Positions 1 through 10,666 of a stretch of 64,000 bases of DNA are shown piece by piece. The position numbers and the translations under genes were made by a program. The notes under the pieces were generated by a model, which had not been told where the DNA came from, did no database searches, and saw only the letters and a list, made by a program, of their open reading frames with translations. Source of the DNA: Amorphophallus konjac (lineage: Eukaryota; Streptophyta; Magnoliopsida; Alismatales; Araceae); NCBI GenBank assembly GCA_022559845.1, contig CM040123.1, forward strand, positions 299,014,642 through 299,078,641, read 5' to 3'. The stretch's first letter is position 1, and the number at the start of each line of letters is the position of its first letter.

Positions 1-840
1 TTAAGAAAACACTCAAAATCAATAAAGGTATATCGAAGAAGAGTGAGGAGACGCAACCGACATTTTCAGCAAACCATACAAACACATATAGTAAATGACT
101 GTCTAAGTGCGATTAAACATTCACAGACTGTCCAAACGGGACAATTCAAGACTTTGAGGTAGATATATATATTCTCATAAAAAAAATGAGAACATACACA
201 TCAATCCCAAAGTCTTGAACGGGAAGGTTCATTGACACGGGTTTAACACGCTCTCCTGAGGTGCGTGTAATGTTAGGTCGCACCCACGCACCTTAGCTCA
301 CATGGAATACCCCATGTGTTTATAACATAAAATTAAATAACATCGCACTTAACATTCTGCATACATCCATCTAAATAATATCTAATTTAAAAAAATACTC
401 ACATGAAGAACATCAAAGCTAAACAATCCACATTTTTGAGTCAGGTCAACATCAAATTTCTATGCATATCCATCTAAAAACACATTTATATGCAATTAAC
501 ATCCACAAAGTTTGAAAGCACAAGCATAATTTTTAGAGTATTTACCTATTGCTATAAGTCGACTGTTGCTGTGGACGCACTAAATTTTAAATAATAATTT
601 TATTCATCTATTTATCTAGTTGTTTCGTTTGTTTAGTGCGAGGGCAGCCCAGAGGGTCCCTTTTTTTTTAGGTGAATGATCTCATTTAAATGAGTTCGGG
701 TCTGCCGACCTAGGGAAGGGGCAGCCTAGAGGGTCCCATGACCTAGAGATATGCCGCTATGATTCCCTCTTTTTTTCTTCTTTCTGTCTTTCTCTTCTCT
801 CTTTCTTTTTCGTTTTACACAAAGCAGAGAGGGGAGGCTG
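1..840. other. No gene recognised; AT-rich flank with a short direct repeat
   Basis: I see no coding region. The sequence is AT-rich. A ~20-base direct repeat (GGGCAGCCYAGAGGGTCCC) occurs at about 642-661 and 719-737, around a poly-T run at 661-669. A pyrimidine-rich stretch follows at about 763-812. The short open frames here are low-complexity translations. Confidence 0.5.
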
Positions 841-1064
841 TGCAACTTTGTTTATTCCATTAACATTTGCCTTATATGTGAGCACATGGCTCCTTTGCTG
901 CCTGCCATTATATCCCAAGAGCAAGGAGCTTTTGTCAAAGGACATTTCATTCTGGATAACATATCTCTTTCCAGACAATTGGTCAGGGATATTTATAGGA
1001 AGGTCCATGGTCATAATGTCATTTTCAAGTTAGACATGGCAAAAGCGTATGATAGGATGGAATG
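841..1064 (+). pseudogene. LINE (L1-type) reverse transcriptase fragment
   Basis: In the frame starting near 841 the translation reads as the N-terminal RT region of plant L1-type LINEs. It holds the recognisable stretches MAPLLPAIIS, QEQGAFVKG and LDMAKAYDRMEWDF (RT motifs 1-2, with the first catalytic Asp in KLDMAKAYDR). Only about 75 codons remain. Homology stops abruptly after EWDF, no YADD box or endonuclease domain follows, and the upstream frame is not continuous. This is a remnant truncated at both ends. Confidence 0.8.
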
Positions 1065-2035
1065 GGATTTCACTCTTTCATCGGATGCGATATCCGCCTC
1101 CGCTATTCTGAAAATAAAGCGACCCTGATAAGGGAATCTAATCAATTTTTAGCAAGGTTAACATCAATGTTCTTCTGCTTAAGTTTGCATTGGGGTCGTG
1201 TTTTTATTAATAACAAACGCTAAAATTAACCATATCCATGTTTTGCTTAGAGCGTTAAAGCCAGTTCTCGGCTTTTATTAATAACAAGACGTTTGTTTTA
1301 GAGTTGAAACGTCAAACGTTTCATAATTCCAAGAGGGGTGAACCAATTGGGATTGGATGCCGGTGACATTTCTCTACCATCTTATGTTGACAAATTTTTG
1401 AATATAATATAATCAATTATAAAAGATTGTGATTTCTCTCACTCATCGGCTTTAACATAATAAATCACCAGCATAGAGCAAACCGTCCAAGTTTGTCCCG
1501 GTACTCCGGAGTCTCTTATGAGCTCTCATGTGGGCGATAAGGCCAATCTCAATCGACATATCCAACATAATAAAATAGAAACACCAATTTATAATTAGCT
1601 TTCGTAAAAATAATCTTGTGAGAATAGAATCTTATGTTTGTATATATATATATATATATATATACCATCTCAACGCAGACAACGCGAAAGGAAGATAATA
1701 AGGAATAAGCTGATAAGAGTTTATATATATGTCACACGGTTAATAGATATACATAGAAGATAGAACCCAACTAGCCAGTGCCATCAAGAAAAACACATAC
1801 CGGCCATCTGCAGGCAAATTAAACATAATATCTCTGTTTACTGAAGAAATTAAAATTGAGGATGATCTGCCAAATGGGGCCATCACACAAGAAAATTAGG
1901 TTTTACACGTTGAAAAATGACTCTTACTTTATTACATATCAACTAAGTTTCAATCACCCAACTTAGCTTTGAATCGTTGCCAAGTGTTGATAGATTTATT
2001 TTTATTTTTTGACTGCTTAATTTGGATCCTTTAAT
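1065..2035. other. No gene recognised; contains a (TA)n microsatellite
   Basis: I see no coding region. A pure TA run of 24 bases lies at 1641-1664. The rest is AT-rich, non-repetitive sequence without protein signatures on either strand. Confidence 0.5.
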
Positions 2036-2640
2036 GGAGGGGAGGGGGTGCGGTGGAGGGGGGTGGTCGCAGGAGGGGGAGGGGGGTCGCATGAGGGGGA
2101 GGGGGTGCGGTGGAGGGGGAGAGGGTGCGGTGGAGGGGGGTGGTCGCAGGAGGGGGAGGGGGGTCACAGGAGGGGGGTCACAGGAGGGGGAAGGGGTGCG
2201 GTGGCGGGGTTCGCAGGAGGGGAAGGGGGGTACGGTGGAGGGGGGTCAGCAGGCGGGGGAGGCCTGTCGGTGGAGGGGGTGGCAGGAGGGGGAGGGGCTG
2301 CGCTCAGGGAGGGGGGTCAACAGGAGGGGGAGGGCTGCCGGTGGAGGTGGTGGCAGGAGGGCGAGGGGGGTCGCAGGAGGGGGAGGGGGGTGGGGTGGAG
2401 GGGGGGGGTCGTAGGAGGGGGAGGGGGTCGCAGGTGATGGAGGGGGTGCGGTGTAGGGGGAGGGGGTCGCAGGTGATGGAGGGGGAGCGCAGGAGGGGGA
2501 GGGGGTGCGGTGTAGGGGGAGGGGGTCGCAGGCAGTGGAGGGGGGTCGCAGGAGGGGGAGGGGGGTGCAGTGGAGGGGGAGGGGGTCGTTGGGTGAGGGG
2601 GGTTAGAAGGAGGGGGAGGGAGGGGCTTACCGGTGGGGAG
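2036..2640. repeat. G-rich minisatellite (GGAGGGGGTCGCA family), strong G-quadruplex potential
   Basis: About 600 bases are built from variants of GGAGGGGGTCGCAGGAGG and GGAGGGGGTGCGGTGG. The plus strand is almost pure purine apart from scattered TCGC, TGCGG and CAGG steps. Runs of four to eight G recur every 5-10 bases, so every phase offers G-quadruplex-forming tracts. The Gly/Arg-rich and Pro-rich open frames across it are artefacts of composition, not genes. It abuts a degenerate GAGAGTGAGAGGGAGAGC repeat and then a CACTA terminus, so it may be an internal repeat of that transposon. Confidence 0.85.
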
Positions 2641-2719
2641 AGATGATCGAGGCTGGCGGTGACGGCGTAGCTCCTCCGGCGATGGCGGCGATGGCGCACC
2701 TCCGATGGTGACGGCGACG

Positions 2720-2845
2720 ACGGTGTGAGAGTGAGAGGGAGAGGGAGAGCGGGGGGAGTGAGAGTGAGAGGGAGAGCGGGGGGGAATGGGGGGGAGTGGG
2801 GAGTGAGAGTGAGAGGGAGAGCAGGGGGAATGGGGGGGAATCGAG
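2720..2845. repeat. GA-rich short tandem repeat
   Basis: The unit GAGAGTGAGAGGGAGAGC with a following G-run is repeated at about 2726, 2758 and 2805. It continues the purine bias of the minisatellite to its left. Confidence 0.7.
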
Positions 2846-3111
2846 TGAATTTTTGCGACGGTATTTGGGACGGAAAAAATTTTCGTCTCAAATTTAAGAC
2901 AGAAAATAATTCATCTCAATATCCGTCTCTACTTTCAGACGTCTTAATTTTCGTCTGCAAATCCGTCCCTAATTGCGACGGATATTCAGAAGAATAATTT
3001 TCTGTCTTAAATATTTAGACGAAATAGGTCCGTCTAAATTTACAGACATATTTGCGACAGATATTAATCTGTCGCAAAATGCCGTCGCTAAATCCACTTT
3101 TTCTTGTGGTG
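2846..3111 (+). mobile_element. 3' terminal region of a CACTA (En/Spm) transposon
   Basis: The segment is packed with short repeats in both orientations built on GCGACGG, GTCTAAAT and CCGTC, typical of CACTA subterminal regions. It ends in TTTTTCTTGTGGTG at 3111. That is the reverse complement of a CACCACAAGAAAAA terminus, one base from the common CACTACAAGAAAA end. The matching left terminus is not identified; the G-rich minisatellite before it may be inside the same element. No transposase is visible. Confidence 0.65.
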
Positions 3112-3485
3112 TTTAATATTTACCTTCATGTTGATGCAAAGATACCTACTAGGTAAGTGTGCTCATTACCTACTTTCCAATCTTTTCAAGAGATGCAAGT
3201 GATTCAGATTTGAGTTATTCAAGTGATGGGTCAGGGAGCGAATGAGAGTCTCATAAAATTGAGAGTGAAGACTTGAGAAGTTAATGATGTCTAGATCGAG
3301 TTCATGTAATTTTCTTTTTATTGAGTCAAATAGATTTAAGTAAGTTGGAATAGTCTATGTACTTGGATTTTTATCAGTATTAATGGAAGTGAAAGTTGAT
3401 TAAATTGATGTGCAATTACATCTTATGTGTGTGATTGTCTTGCGCTCTGATTATTCTTGCTTGCAAGAAACTTACCATACCGGCT
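3112..3485. other. No gene recognised
   Basis: AT-rich sequence between the CACTA terminus and the probable LTR. No coding or repeat signature is seen. Confidence 0.4.
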
Positions 3486-3815
3486 GTTCACGTTTCCCGA
3501 GATTATCTTCGGCTGTATTAAAAGCTTGGGGCGTGACACCCGTCCTCTTTACCAAGAGGGAACCACAAGATGAAATCACAGTGCTGAAGAACAGAAGAAA
3601 ATAGAAAAAAGAAACTAAGATTAAAACACTTAGATCGAAGTGGAAGAGGAAAGGAATGTAGCTTCATATCGAAGCAATTTCATGATAAAACCGACTGGAC
3701 GAGCTTCTCTCCCTCTCGTGGAATTTTCTCTTTTTCTTTCTCTTTGAAGGATTCTCAGATAGTGGTATTCTCTCTGCAATTTTTCCAGCTTCTTCTTCTG
3801 AATGAGAGTGCTTCA

Positions 3816-3823
3816 TATTTATA
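3816..3823 (-). promoter_or_regulatory. TATA box of the probable LTR at 3.5-4.9 kb
   Basis: The minus strand reads TATAAATA, about 1.1 kb downstream of the inferred LTR start and followed by a GA-rich leader. The short-motif cluster lies upstream of it. Confidence 0.45.
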
Positions 3824-4179
3824 GAACAGAGCGTCGTCGTCTTTCTCTCCGCGATCCAGATCAGCAACCAAAACTTGATTCATCCGCGTGGATAAGGAAT
3901 ATTCTGATAGAAATCGAAATTTCTAGAGGACAACCACGTGTGCTGAAGATTTTCGCACCAATTCTCTTTCAGTACGTCACACGTTCATTCATTAAGTGAT
4001 CACGTGCATCGAGCAAGTTCTTCTTTACGGTTCATGTTTCCTTAATTGCCCTTCACTGATGCCCAGATATCACACTTAACCCTTAACTGGTCGAATAGGA
4101 TTTTAATCAATCTGAAATTGTCATAGGATAGACCATCCATATGTTCTGGAACAAGGCATATGACTGACAGGTCGAGGCA

Positions 4180-4800
4180 TGGAAGTACAGTCATTAGTGT
4201 TGATCTCTAAGATGTCGGAGCATTGGAACTTGGCTTTGACCTTAAACGACATGGCTTGTGGGTTGATGCGTCGATGCATGACCATGATGCTTCGACGATG
4301 TTGCCTTTTAGAATCTGAACCTTGACTGGTGCTTTAGTGCATCACCCTGATGCATTGACGTAGTTACTCTTGAAGGTACAAAACCTGCCTTGATGCGTCG
4401 GTGCATCATCCTGATGCGTAGACTGCATATGTACTCTGGCAATTGTTCTTCTTTGTGTGTCGGGGCAAGAGGCTTCAGCATCGCGCATGAATCTTTGTGT
4501 AGCATCCTGTTGCGTTGATGCATCTGCTAGGTGCATCAACCTATCTGACGGACTCCATATTCTAAATTGAGAGTCCTTTATGTGGACTCTTGATGTGTCG
4601 AGTCATCCCTTTGATTTCAGCAACGCCAGCTCTGTAACTCTCTTCTGAAGTTGTGAGTGCACCGAGACATCTGCTTAATGTGTCGATGTGTCTGCTCTAT
4701 ATTTGTTGGTTGAGTCGATGCATCATGCTGAAGTTGCTTCAGTAATGTTGATTGTATCGAGGTATCTGGTGGATGTGTCGATGAAACATCTCTATCTTTG
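4180..4800. repeat. Cluster of TGATGCGTCGATGCATC-like palindromic motifs
   Basis: Variants of TGATGCGTCGATGCATC and its parts (GATGCATC, GTGTCGATG, GTGCATCA) recur at about 4263, 4289, 4333, 4391, 4507, 4525, 4590, 4655, 4680, 4709, 4752 and 4773. They occur in both orientations and are separated by unrelated sequence of 15-50 bases. The core is palindromic and CpG-containing. The cluster sits upstream of the TATA box of the surrounding LTR. Confidence 0.75.
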
Positions 4801-6067
4801 CCTCATCATTTCAGATGCTCCAAGTTCTTTTAAGATTCTTTTCTTGGATTTATTCTAATTTAGATTTTATGCAAGAATAAGGTCAATGTCAGTACCAAGA
4901 AAATATATTATATTGACATCATCAAAATCTAGAATTCAACATATACAATACACATAGTAAGTGATTATGCGATCAAACCTTTGTGGATGGATTAAAAGGT
5001 GATAATCTAAATAATAATCCCTTCCTATTGAAATTGTCTATGTCGAACGATGTTAGGAAAGGGTTGGACTTTTGTTTAATGAACCGACACTCTATAAGGA
5101 GGATTACCCCTCCTGGATAAGGGGAATTTTTGGAGTAGTTTGTGTGACAAATGGAACACTAATGAATGGAAACAGAGATCACGGGCCAGGAGAAAAAATG
5201 GTGCAAAACTACCGGAGGTGAATGTACATACAAGCAGGTCCCTCAACTTCGTGACCCAAAAAAGGAGATTGGTAAGTAATATTTTTGATTTTGTTACTTT
5301 ACATTCATATTATTTTCTAAAATAATTATTTTATGTAATTTGTAAAATAGAAAGTGGATCTCGATCGTGTAACTAAGTATCGGGAGGTGTTCGACAGAAC
5401 ACATAAGAAGAAGGGGATAGATCAATATCTCTACGAGATCCAAGGAAGTGGCAGTAAGTTTATTTACAATTTAAATTTATTTCATTTCAAATATGCTTTA
5501 TTAATACGTGATTTACAAAAGAAAATCAATTTGTATAAGGCATACGCGAGCTAGATGATAGAGAAGTATGGGGAGGACATTGAGCAACAGTCGAAGATTG
5601 ATCGCAAGGCGTAGATAGAGACAGCCGGCCCACCAAAGAAAGGTCAGGTGTATGGCTTTAGGGAGAGTTTGGATACCAGCAAAGTGCTACCATATTCCCA
5701 GTGTTCATGCTCAGTCCCGACTAGTAGCTTGTTCGGTACCACAACCTCTGCTGACTCCGAGGCCCAGCTCGAACACATGGTGGAGCAGCTGGAGGCACAC
5801 CTCTCGTAGAGACTACAAACAGAGATCTCGAAGATAGTGTAGACTCAGCTGGCTCAGTCGCTGTAGACGCAGATCTCAGAGACACTAGAGACCACTATGA
5901 TTAGAGTGATGTCCATGTACTTCAAGGAGTTTTGGGTGCCTCCTCACCATCCTTCATAGTCGACCTCAGCACATCCTTCTCATGTGAGTACAATATTTCT
6001 TACATTTTTAATACTCTTATTCATAATTCAAAAGTATACAATTATCAATCAGTTGTATGTATAGCGC

Positions 6068-8545
6068 ATTTAGAAATTAAGTTAAGTAAAAAACCAAAGA
6101 AGTTGGGTTTAGGAACCAATATCTGAAATACCTGTCTGATTGATATATCAATTGTTCCAACACAACTGGACGTATGTGAGTGACTGGTGAGAGTTGACGG
6201 AATCCAAATCGGATTCTCGAATTAGGCTCGGCGCTCAAATCACTCTTTGAAATTAAGTTAAGTAGAAAACTAAAGAAGTTTATTTTGAGGGTCCAATATT
6301 TGAAATACTGGTCCGATCTACATATCGATTGTTCCAACACGTTTGGAAATATGTGAGTGACCCTTGGGAATCCAAATCAAATTTTCGATTTGGGCTGGGA
6401 GCTCAAATCTCCCATTTAGAAATTAAGTTGAGTAGAAAACCAAAGAAGTCGGGTTCGGGGGCCAATATCTTAAATACATGTCCGATTGGCATGTCGATTA
6501 TTCCAACAAGACCAAAAATATGGGAGTGACCTATGGGAGCTGACAAAATCCAAATCAAATTTTTGGTTTGGGCTGGGCGCTCAAATCTCCCATTTAGAAA
6601 TTAAGTTAAGTAGAAAACTAAAAAAGTCAGGTTCGGGGGGACAATATATGAAATACATGTCCGATCGATGTATCGATTATTCCAACACAATAGAAAATGT
6701 ATGAGTGACCCGTGGAAGTTGACGGAATCTAAATTAGATTCCTAGTTTGGGCTGGGCTCTCAAATCTCCCATTTAGAAATTAAGTTAAGTAGTAAACCAA
6801 AGAATTACCCAATATCTGAAATACTAGTCCGATCTATGTGTTGATTATTCCAACAAGACCAGAGATGTGTGAGTGACCCGTGGGAGCTAACAGAATCTAA
6901 ATTGGATTCTCGAACACTACAAGAAGAAACAGGATTAGCGATGGAAATATTATGTCGCTAATCCCTCTCTAATCCGTCACTAAAGACTTTAGCGACAGAT
7001 TAGAGAGGGATTAGCAACCGTCGCTAATCCATGATGAATTATCATCGACCAATAAAATTTTTGTTGCTAATTCATCCTTAATTAGCGACGGAAAAGAAAA
7101 TCCCTCTCTCATCAGTCACTAATCAGGGACGGATTTGCGATGGAAAAATTCAGTCACAAATTCATCACTAATCAACGACTGATTAGAGAGGGATTTTCTT
7201 TTCCATCATTAATCAGAGATGAATTAACAACGAAATTTTTATTGGTCGTTGATAATTCATCGCGCATTCGTGACGGTCGCTAATCCCTCTCTAATCTATC
7301 GCTAATGTCTTTAGCGATGGATTAGAGAGGGATTAGCGATATAATTTTTTCGTCATTAATCTCACTTTTTCTTGTAGTGGGATTGGGCTCGGCGCTCAAA
7401 TCAATTATTTATAAATTAAGTTAAGTTGAAAACTAAAGAAGTCGGATTTGGGGACCCAGTATCTAAAATACTGGTCCGTTCAACATACTAATTGCTCCAA
7501 TAGGACCGGAGATGTGTGAGTGACCCATGGGAGCTGACGGAATTCAAATCGGATTCCCGGATTAGCCTTAGTGCTCAAATAAAATATTTAGAAATTAAGT
7601 TAAGTTGGAAACTAAAGAAATCGGGTTCAGGGGCCCAATATCTGAAATACTTGTCCGATCGACGTGGCGATTATTCCAATAGGACCGAAAATATGTGAGT
7701 AACTCGTGAGAGTTGACAGAATCTAAATCGGATTCCCAGTTTGGTCTAGGTGTTCAAATCTCCCATTTAGAAATTAAGTTAAGTGGAAACCTAGAGAAGT
7801 CGGGTTCAAAAGCCCAATATTTTAAATACCAGTCCGATCGACGTATCGATTATTCCAACACGATCGAAGATGTGTTAGTGACCCGTGGGAGCTGACAGAA
7901 TTCAAATTAGATTCCCAGATTAAGGTCAGCGCTCAAATCAAACATTTAAAAATTAACTTAAGTTGAAAATCAAAGAAGTCGAGTTCGGGGTCCCAATATC
8001 AAAATACTAGTCTGATCGACGTGATGATTGTTCCAACACGACCGGAGATGTGTGAGTTACCCGAGAGAGTTGACGAAATTCAAATTGGATTCCCAGATTG
8101 ACTTCGGAGCTCAAACCTCCCATTTAAAAAATAAGTTAAGTTGAAAAACAGAGAAGTCGGGTTCAGTGACCCAATATATGAAATACTCGTTCGACCGACT
8201 TGCCGATTATTGCAACAATATCGGAAATGTGTGAGTGACCCATGGGAGCTGAGCGAATCCAAATCGGATTCCCAGATTGGCCTCGACGCTCAAATCACCC
8301 ATTTAGAAATAAAGTTAAGTAAAAAACTAAAGAAATAGAGTTCAAGGGCCCAATTTCTGAAATATATGTCCGATCAACGTGTCGATTGTTCTAACACGAC
8401 CAGAAATATGTTAGTGACCCGTAGGAGCTGACGGAATCCAAGTCGGATTCCCAGAGTGAGCTCAGCGTGCAAATCTTTGATTTAGAAATTAAATTAAGTA
8501 CAAAACCAAAGAAGTCGGGTTCGGGGGTCCAATATCTAAAACTTT
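6068..8545 (+). repeat. ~178-bp tandem satellite array inside a transposon intron
   Basis: About 12 diverged monomers start with a segment like AAATTAAGTTAAGTAGAAA at roughly 6074, 6251, 6420, 6597, 6776, 7421, 7595, 7769, 7952, 8131, 8309 and 8487, a spacing of 169-183 bases. Each monomer also carries CCGATCGACGT, ATTCCAACA, GTGAGTGACCC and GCTCAAATC in the same order. The array is split by a MITE at 6915-7379. The whole array lies between a GTGAGT donor near 5983 and a TGTAG acceptor at 8635 of the CACTA ORF. The monomer length is in the nucleosome-sized range common for plant satellites. Confidence 0.85.
6915..7379. mobile_element. 465-bp fold-back MITE with CACTA-type ends
   Basis: It starts with CACTACAAGAAGAAAC and ends with TTTTTCTTGTAGTG. 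The two halves are near reverse complements along most of their length, built on TTAGCGACG and ATTAGAGAGGG blocks, so a single strand could form one long hairpin. It interrupts one satellite monomer; flanking sequence resumes the monomer on both sides. The expected 3-bp target duplication is imperfect (GAA versus GGA). It has no coding capacity and would need a CACTA transposase in trans. Confidence 0.85.
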
Positions 8546-8701
8546 TTTTCGCTTGAGTTTTAATTTTTATTTTTTTATAAAATTTATTTCATATGTATAT
8601 GTCTAATGTTCTTTTATTTTGCACGTCTAATGTAGGATCCTACTACGCGTTCACCACACGATAGTGGGAGGGACGGGGAGGACGAGGAAGATCTTTGTTA
8701 A

Positions 8702-9380
8702 TATTTTTTTGATATTGTATTAAAATTGTGCAATTCAATTATTGTATTTGATTGAACATTTTAATTCAACAATGTAAAATTTTTAGTTGTTGAGTGTAAG
8801 TGTGTGCAGTGTAAAATGTTTAGTTGTTGAGTGTGTATTCTATGTGTGGACTATAAATATAGTTTCATCTGATTTTTTAAAATTATGTATTTAAAAGATA
8901 TAAAAAGTTTACGATGGATTTTAGAGAGATTAGTTACCGAGCATTCTAGTTCTTCAGCGATCGATTTTAGTGGATTCTGCGACCATTTAGAGGTAGAAAA
9001 ATAGCGGTGGATTAGCGTCAATTAAACTGTCACTTATTTATGATAGATTTACGATAATTTAGCGACAGATCTTTAGCAACGTATCCACGACAGAATAAAT
9101 GGTCACAGATTTGTGACCCGTTAGTGGCAGATTTAATTTTCATCGCAACATTTTTTATTATTTCTTCAACGACGGATTTGAGTCCGAAGTTATTCCGTCG
9201 CAAATTAGCGATCGATTTCCAAAGGTAGATCTTTAGCCGCAAATTAGCAACTAGATTTTAACGGTGGACACCTTTCGTCGAAAAATGGCCACTAATCGGT
9301 CGCAATTTCATTTTGCGACCGATTTGCGGTGGATTTGTGATGGATATAGATCGCTTCAAATTTCGCCTTTTCTTGTAGTG
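8702..9380 (+). mobile_element. CACTA 3' subterminal region and terminus
   Basis: After the ORF stop the sequence becomes AT-rich. From about 8910 it fills with short CACTA-style subterminal repeats (GCGACGGATTT, TTAGCGACAG, CCGTCGCAAATTAG). It ends with CCTTTTCTTGTAGTG at 9380, matching the CACTACAAGAAAAGG terminus. I take it as the 3' end of the element whose ORF lies upstream. The left terminus is not found and may have been lost around the LTR at 3.5-4.9 kb. Confidence 0.7.
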
Positions 9381-9612
9381 TCCCGCGGTGGTTTCCCTGT
9401 CATCCACGGCCGCCATCCAGAGTCGGTGGCAATTTCATCATCGTCTAGGGTCGTAAATAAACTCTGTCAAAACTGAACTTGAGTTAAGGTCGTTCACGCC
9501 ACCTGAGGTTATCTTATTCCCCTTGCCCTATTCGATTATCAAAGAGGGTATTAAGGTGTCTAAAAGAGTGTGAGCATTGACACAAATTAATATGCAAACC
9601 AATCCAACATTT
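9381..9612. other. No gene recognised
   Basis: Unique-looking sequence to the right of the CACTA terminus. No coding or repeat signature is seen. Confidence 0.4.
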
Positions 9613-9870
9613 AGGGGTGTCAACGGTTCGGATCCGGGTCGGATCCTTTGTGATCCGAATCTGGATCCAATAACACTAGACCCGAATCTGACCCGAATCC
9701 ATAATAAAATATTGTTTCAAATTAGGATCTGATCTGAATCCAAATTTAAATTTTTGGATTCGGATCTAAACCAAAATCCTATTATGTACAACTTTAATGG
9801 ATAATGAGTAAGGGGATCCGAATTTGCATGTTGGGTTGAATTTGGATCCAAATTTTTGGATCTAAATACT
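9613..9870. repeat. Degenerate GGATCCGAAT-rich repeat, possibly a MITE remnant
   Basis: GGATCC, GATCCGAAT and GAATCCAAATTT elements occur densely in both orientations after GGGGTGTCAACGG at 9613. This resembles a hAT-type MITE end, but no matching right terminus is seen. Confidence 0.45.
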
Positions 9871-10090
9871 AAACAAGATATTGCACCTAAATAGATATCT
9901 TTATAAGTAAATAATAAGCACAAATTTTTGGATCCAAATTTTTGGATCTAAGCATTAAACACAGCATTACACCTAAGCTCATACCTTTGTGGGTAAATGG
10001 CAAGCACAAATTTTCGGATCTATATAGTAAACATAACATTGGACTTAAATTCATGTAAAAAATAGTAAACACAACATTGCACTTGAGCTC
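9855..10090. repeat. Three diverged ~82-bp tandem copies
   Basis: Copies begin at about 9855, 9938 and 10007. Each opens with AAATTTTTGGATCTA and continues with a TAAACA-type run, ATTGCACCTAA and AAGCACAAA. The copies are diverged and the third is shortened. Confidence 0.6.
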
Positions 10091-10666
10091 ATTACACATA
10101 CGGATTGACTATATATACAATATAAGTCCATCAGAAGTTCCTCTCGTGTGGCTGTAGCCAAGGAAACCCAAGTAGATCAAACACCCCCCTCTCTGTTTGA
10201 CAGTGTATCTAGCCAATATCCTTTAGATTCTGGTAATAGTCTCAACCTAAAGTACATCTAGCAAAGTCCCTTTAAAAACATTAAGACACAGAGAAGAACA
10301 AACATGGTTAACAGTATCAGAATATCCAGCTCAAACTCAATTGGATTATGAATCTACCGTGCATATGGCAGCAGGGGGTTTAAACTGGATTAACAATTAA
10401 CCAATAGTCATACAAGTTGATATCATATTTAAATATTCATTCACATATGAACTAATTGCATATGTATTATGAAAGATATGTCAACTAATTGATCTTGTAC
10501 ATGGTCATTTCATGTATTAATATTGTGTCTGTTTATTATACTCTTAGTTCAAGGCATAGCATATCCGATGGGATTGACATAAAGTGGTGGAGAAAATAAC
10601 CTGTAAAAGATTCTTGGAATGATTGGGAATAAGATTTGGTATTGCCTGTGGATGGGGTGTCGAGGT
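10091..10666. other. No gene recognised; left flank of the Tork element
   Basis: No coding signature is seen. The last bases, GAGGT at 10662-10666, nearly match AAGGT after the right LTR and are the probable target-site duplication. Confidence 0.45.

Larger units (their letters stand above)
3486..4941 (-). mobile_element. Probable SIRE-like copia LTR (solo or truncated), minus orientation
   Basis: Read on the minus strand, the right end gives TGTTGAATTCTAG followed by a TTTTGATGATG stretch, the usual start of SIRE-type LTRs. A TATA box lies ~1.1 kb into it (3816-3823), then a GA-rich leader at about 3720-3790, the same architecture as the SIRE-like LTRs at 42-55 kb. The left (3') boundary is uncertain; 3486 is a guess at a TG dinucleotide. 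No gag, PBS or PPT is attached, so I infer a solo or truncated LTR. Between the TATA box and the right end lies a cluster of TGATGCGTCGATGCATC-like palindromes. Confidence 0.5.
5100..8701 (+). pseudogene. CACTA element ORF, transposase_24-like, split by introns
   Basis: Exon A (about 5100-5269) contains LCDKWNTNEWKQRS and NVHTSRSLNF, the start of the plant transposase_24 (Ptta/En/Spm) domain. A GTAAGT donor follows. Exon B (5351-5452) has YREVFDRTHKKK and ends at another GTAAGT. Exon C (about 5552-5982) gives MIEKYGEDIEQQ and KGQVYGFRESLD, then a heptad-like tail. It ends at a GTGAGT donor. The last exon begins at 8636 after TAATGTAG and ends in an acidic tail (GEDEEDLC, stop at 8701), with phase 0 kept across the splice. 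Several in-frame TAG codons in exon C mark it as decayed. In CACTA elements such ORFs accompany the transposase; the function of this one is not established. Confidence 0.6.

Noticed and set aside
2022..2646. Gly/Arg-rich plus-strand and Pro-rich minus-strand proteins
   Set aside because: Open frames exist in several phases on both strands only because the DNA is a G-rich minisatellite; no domain is visible.
6068..8545. True centromeric satellite array
   Set aside because: Monomer size fits, but there are only about 12 diverged monomers and they lie inside a transposon intron; centromere identity cannot be claimed from this sequence.
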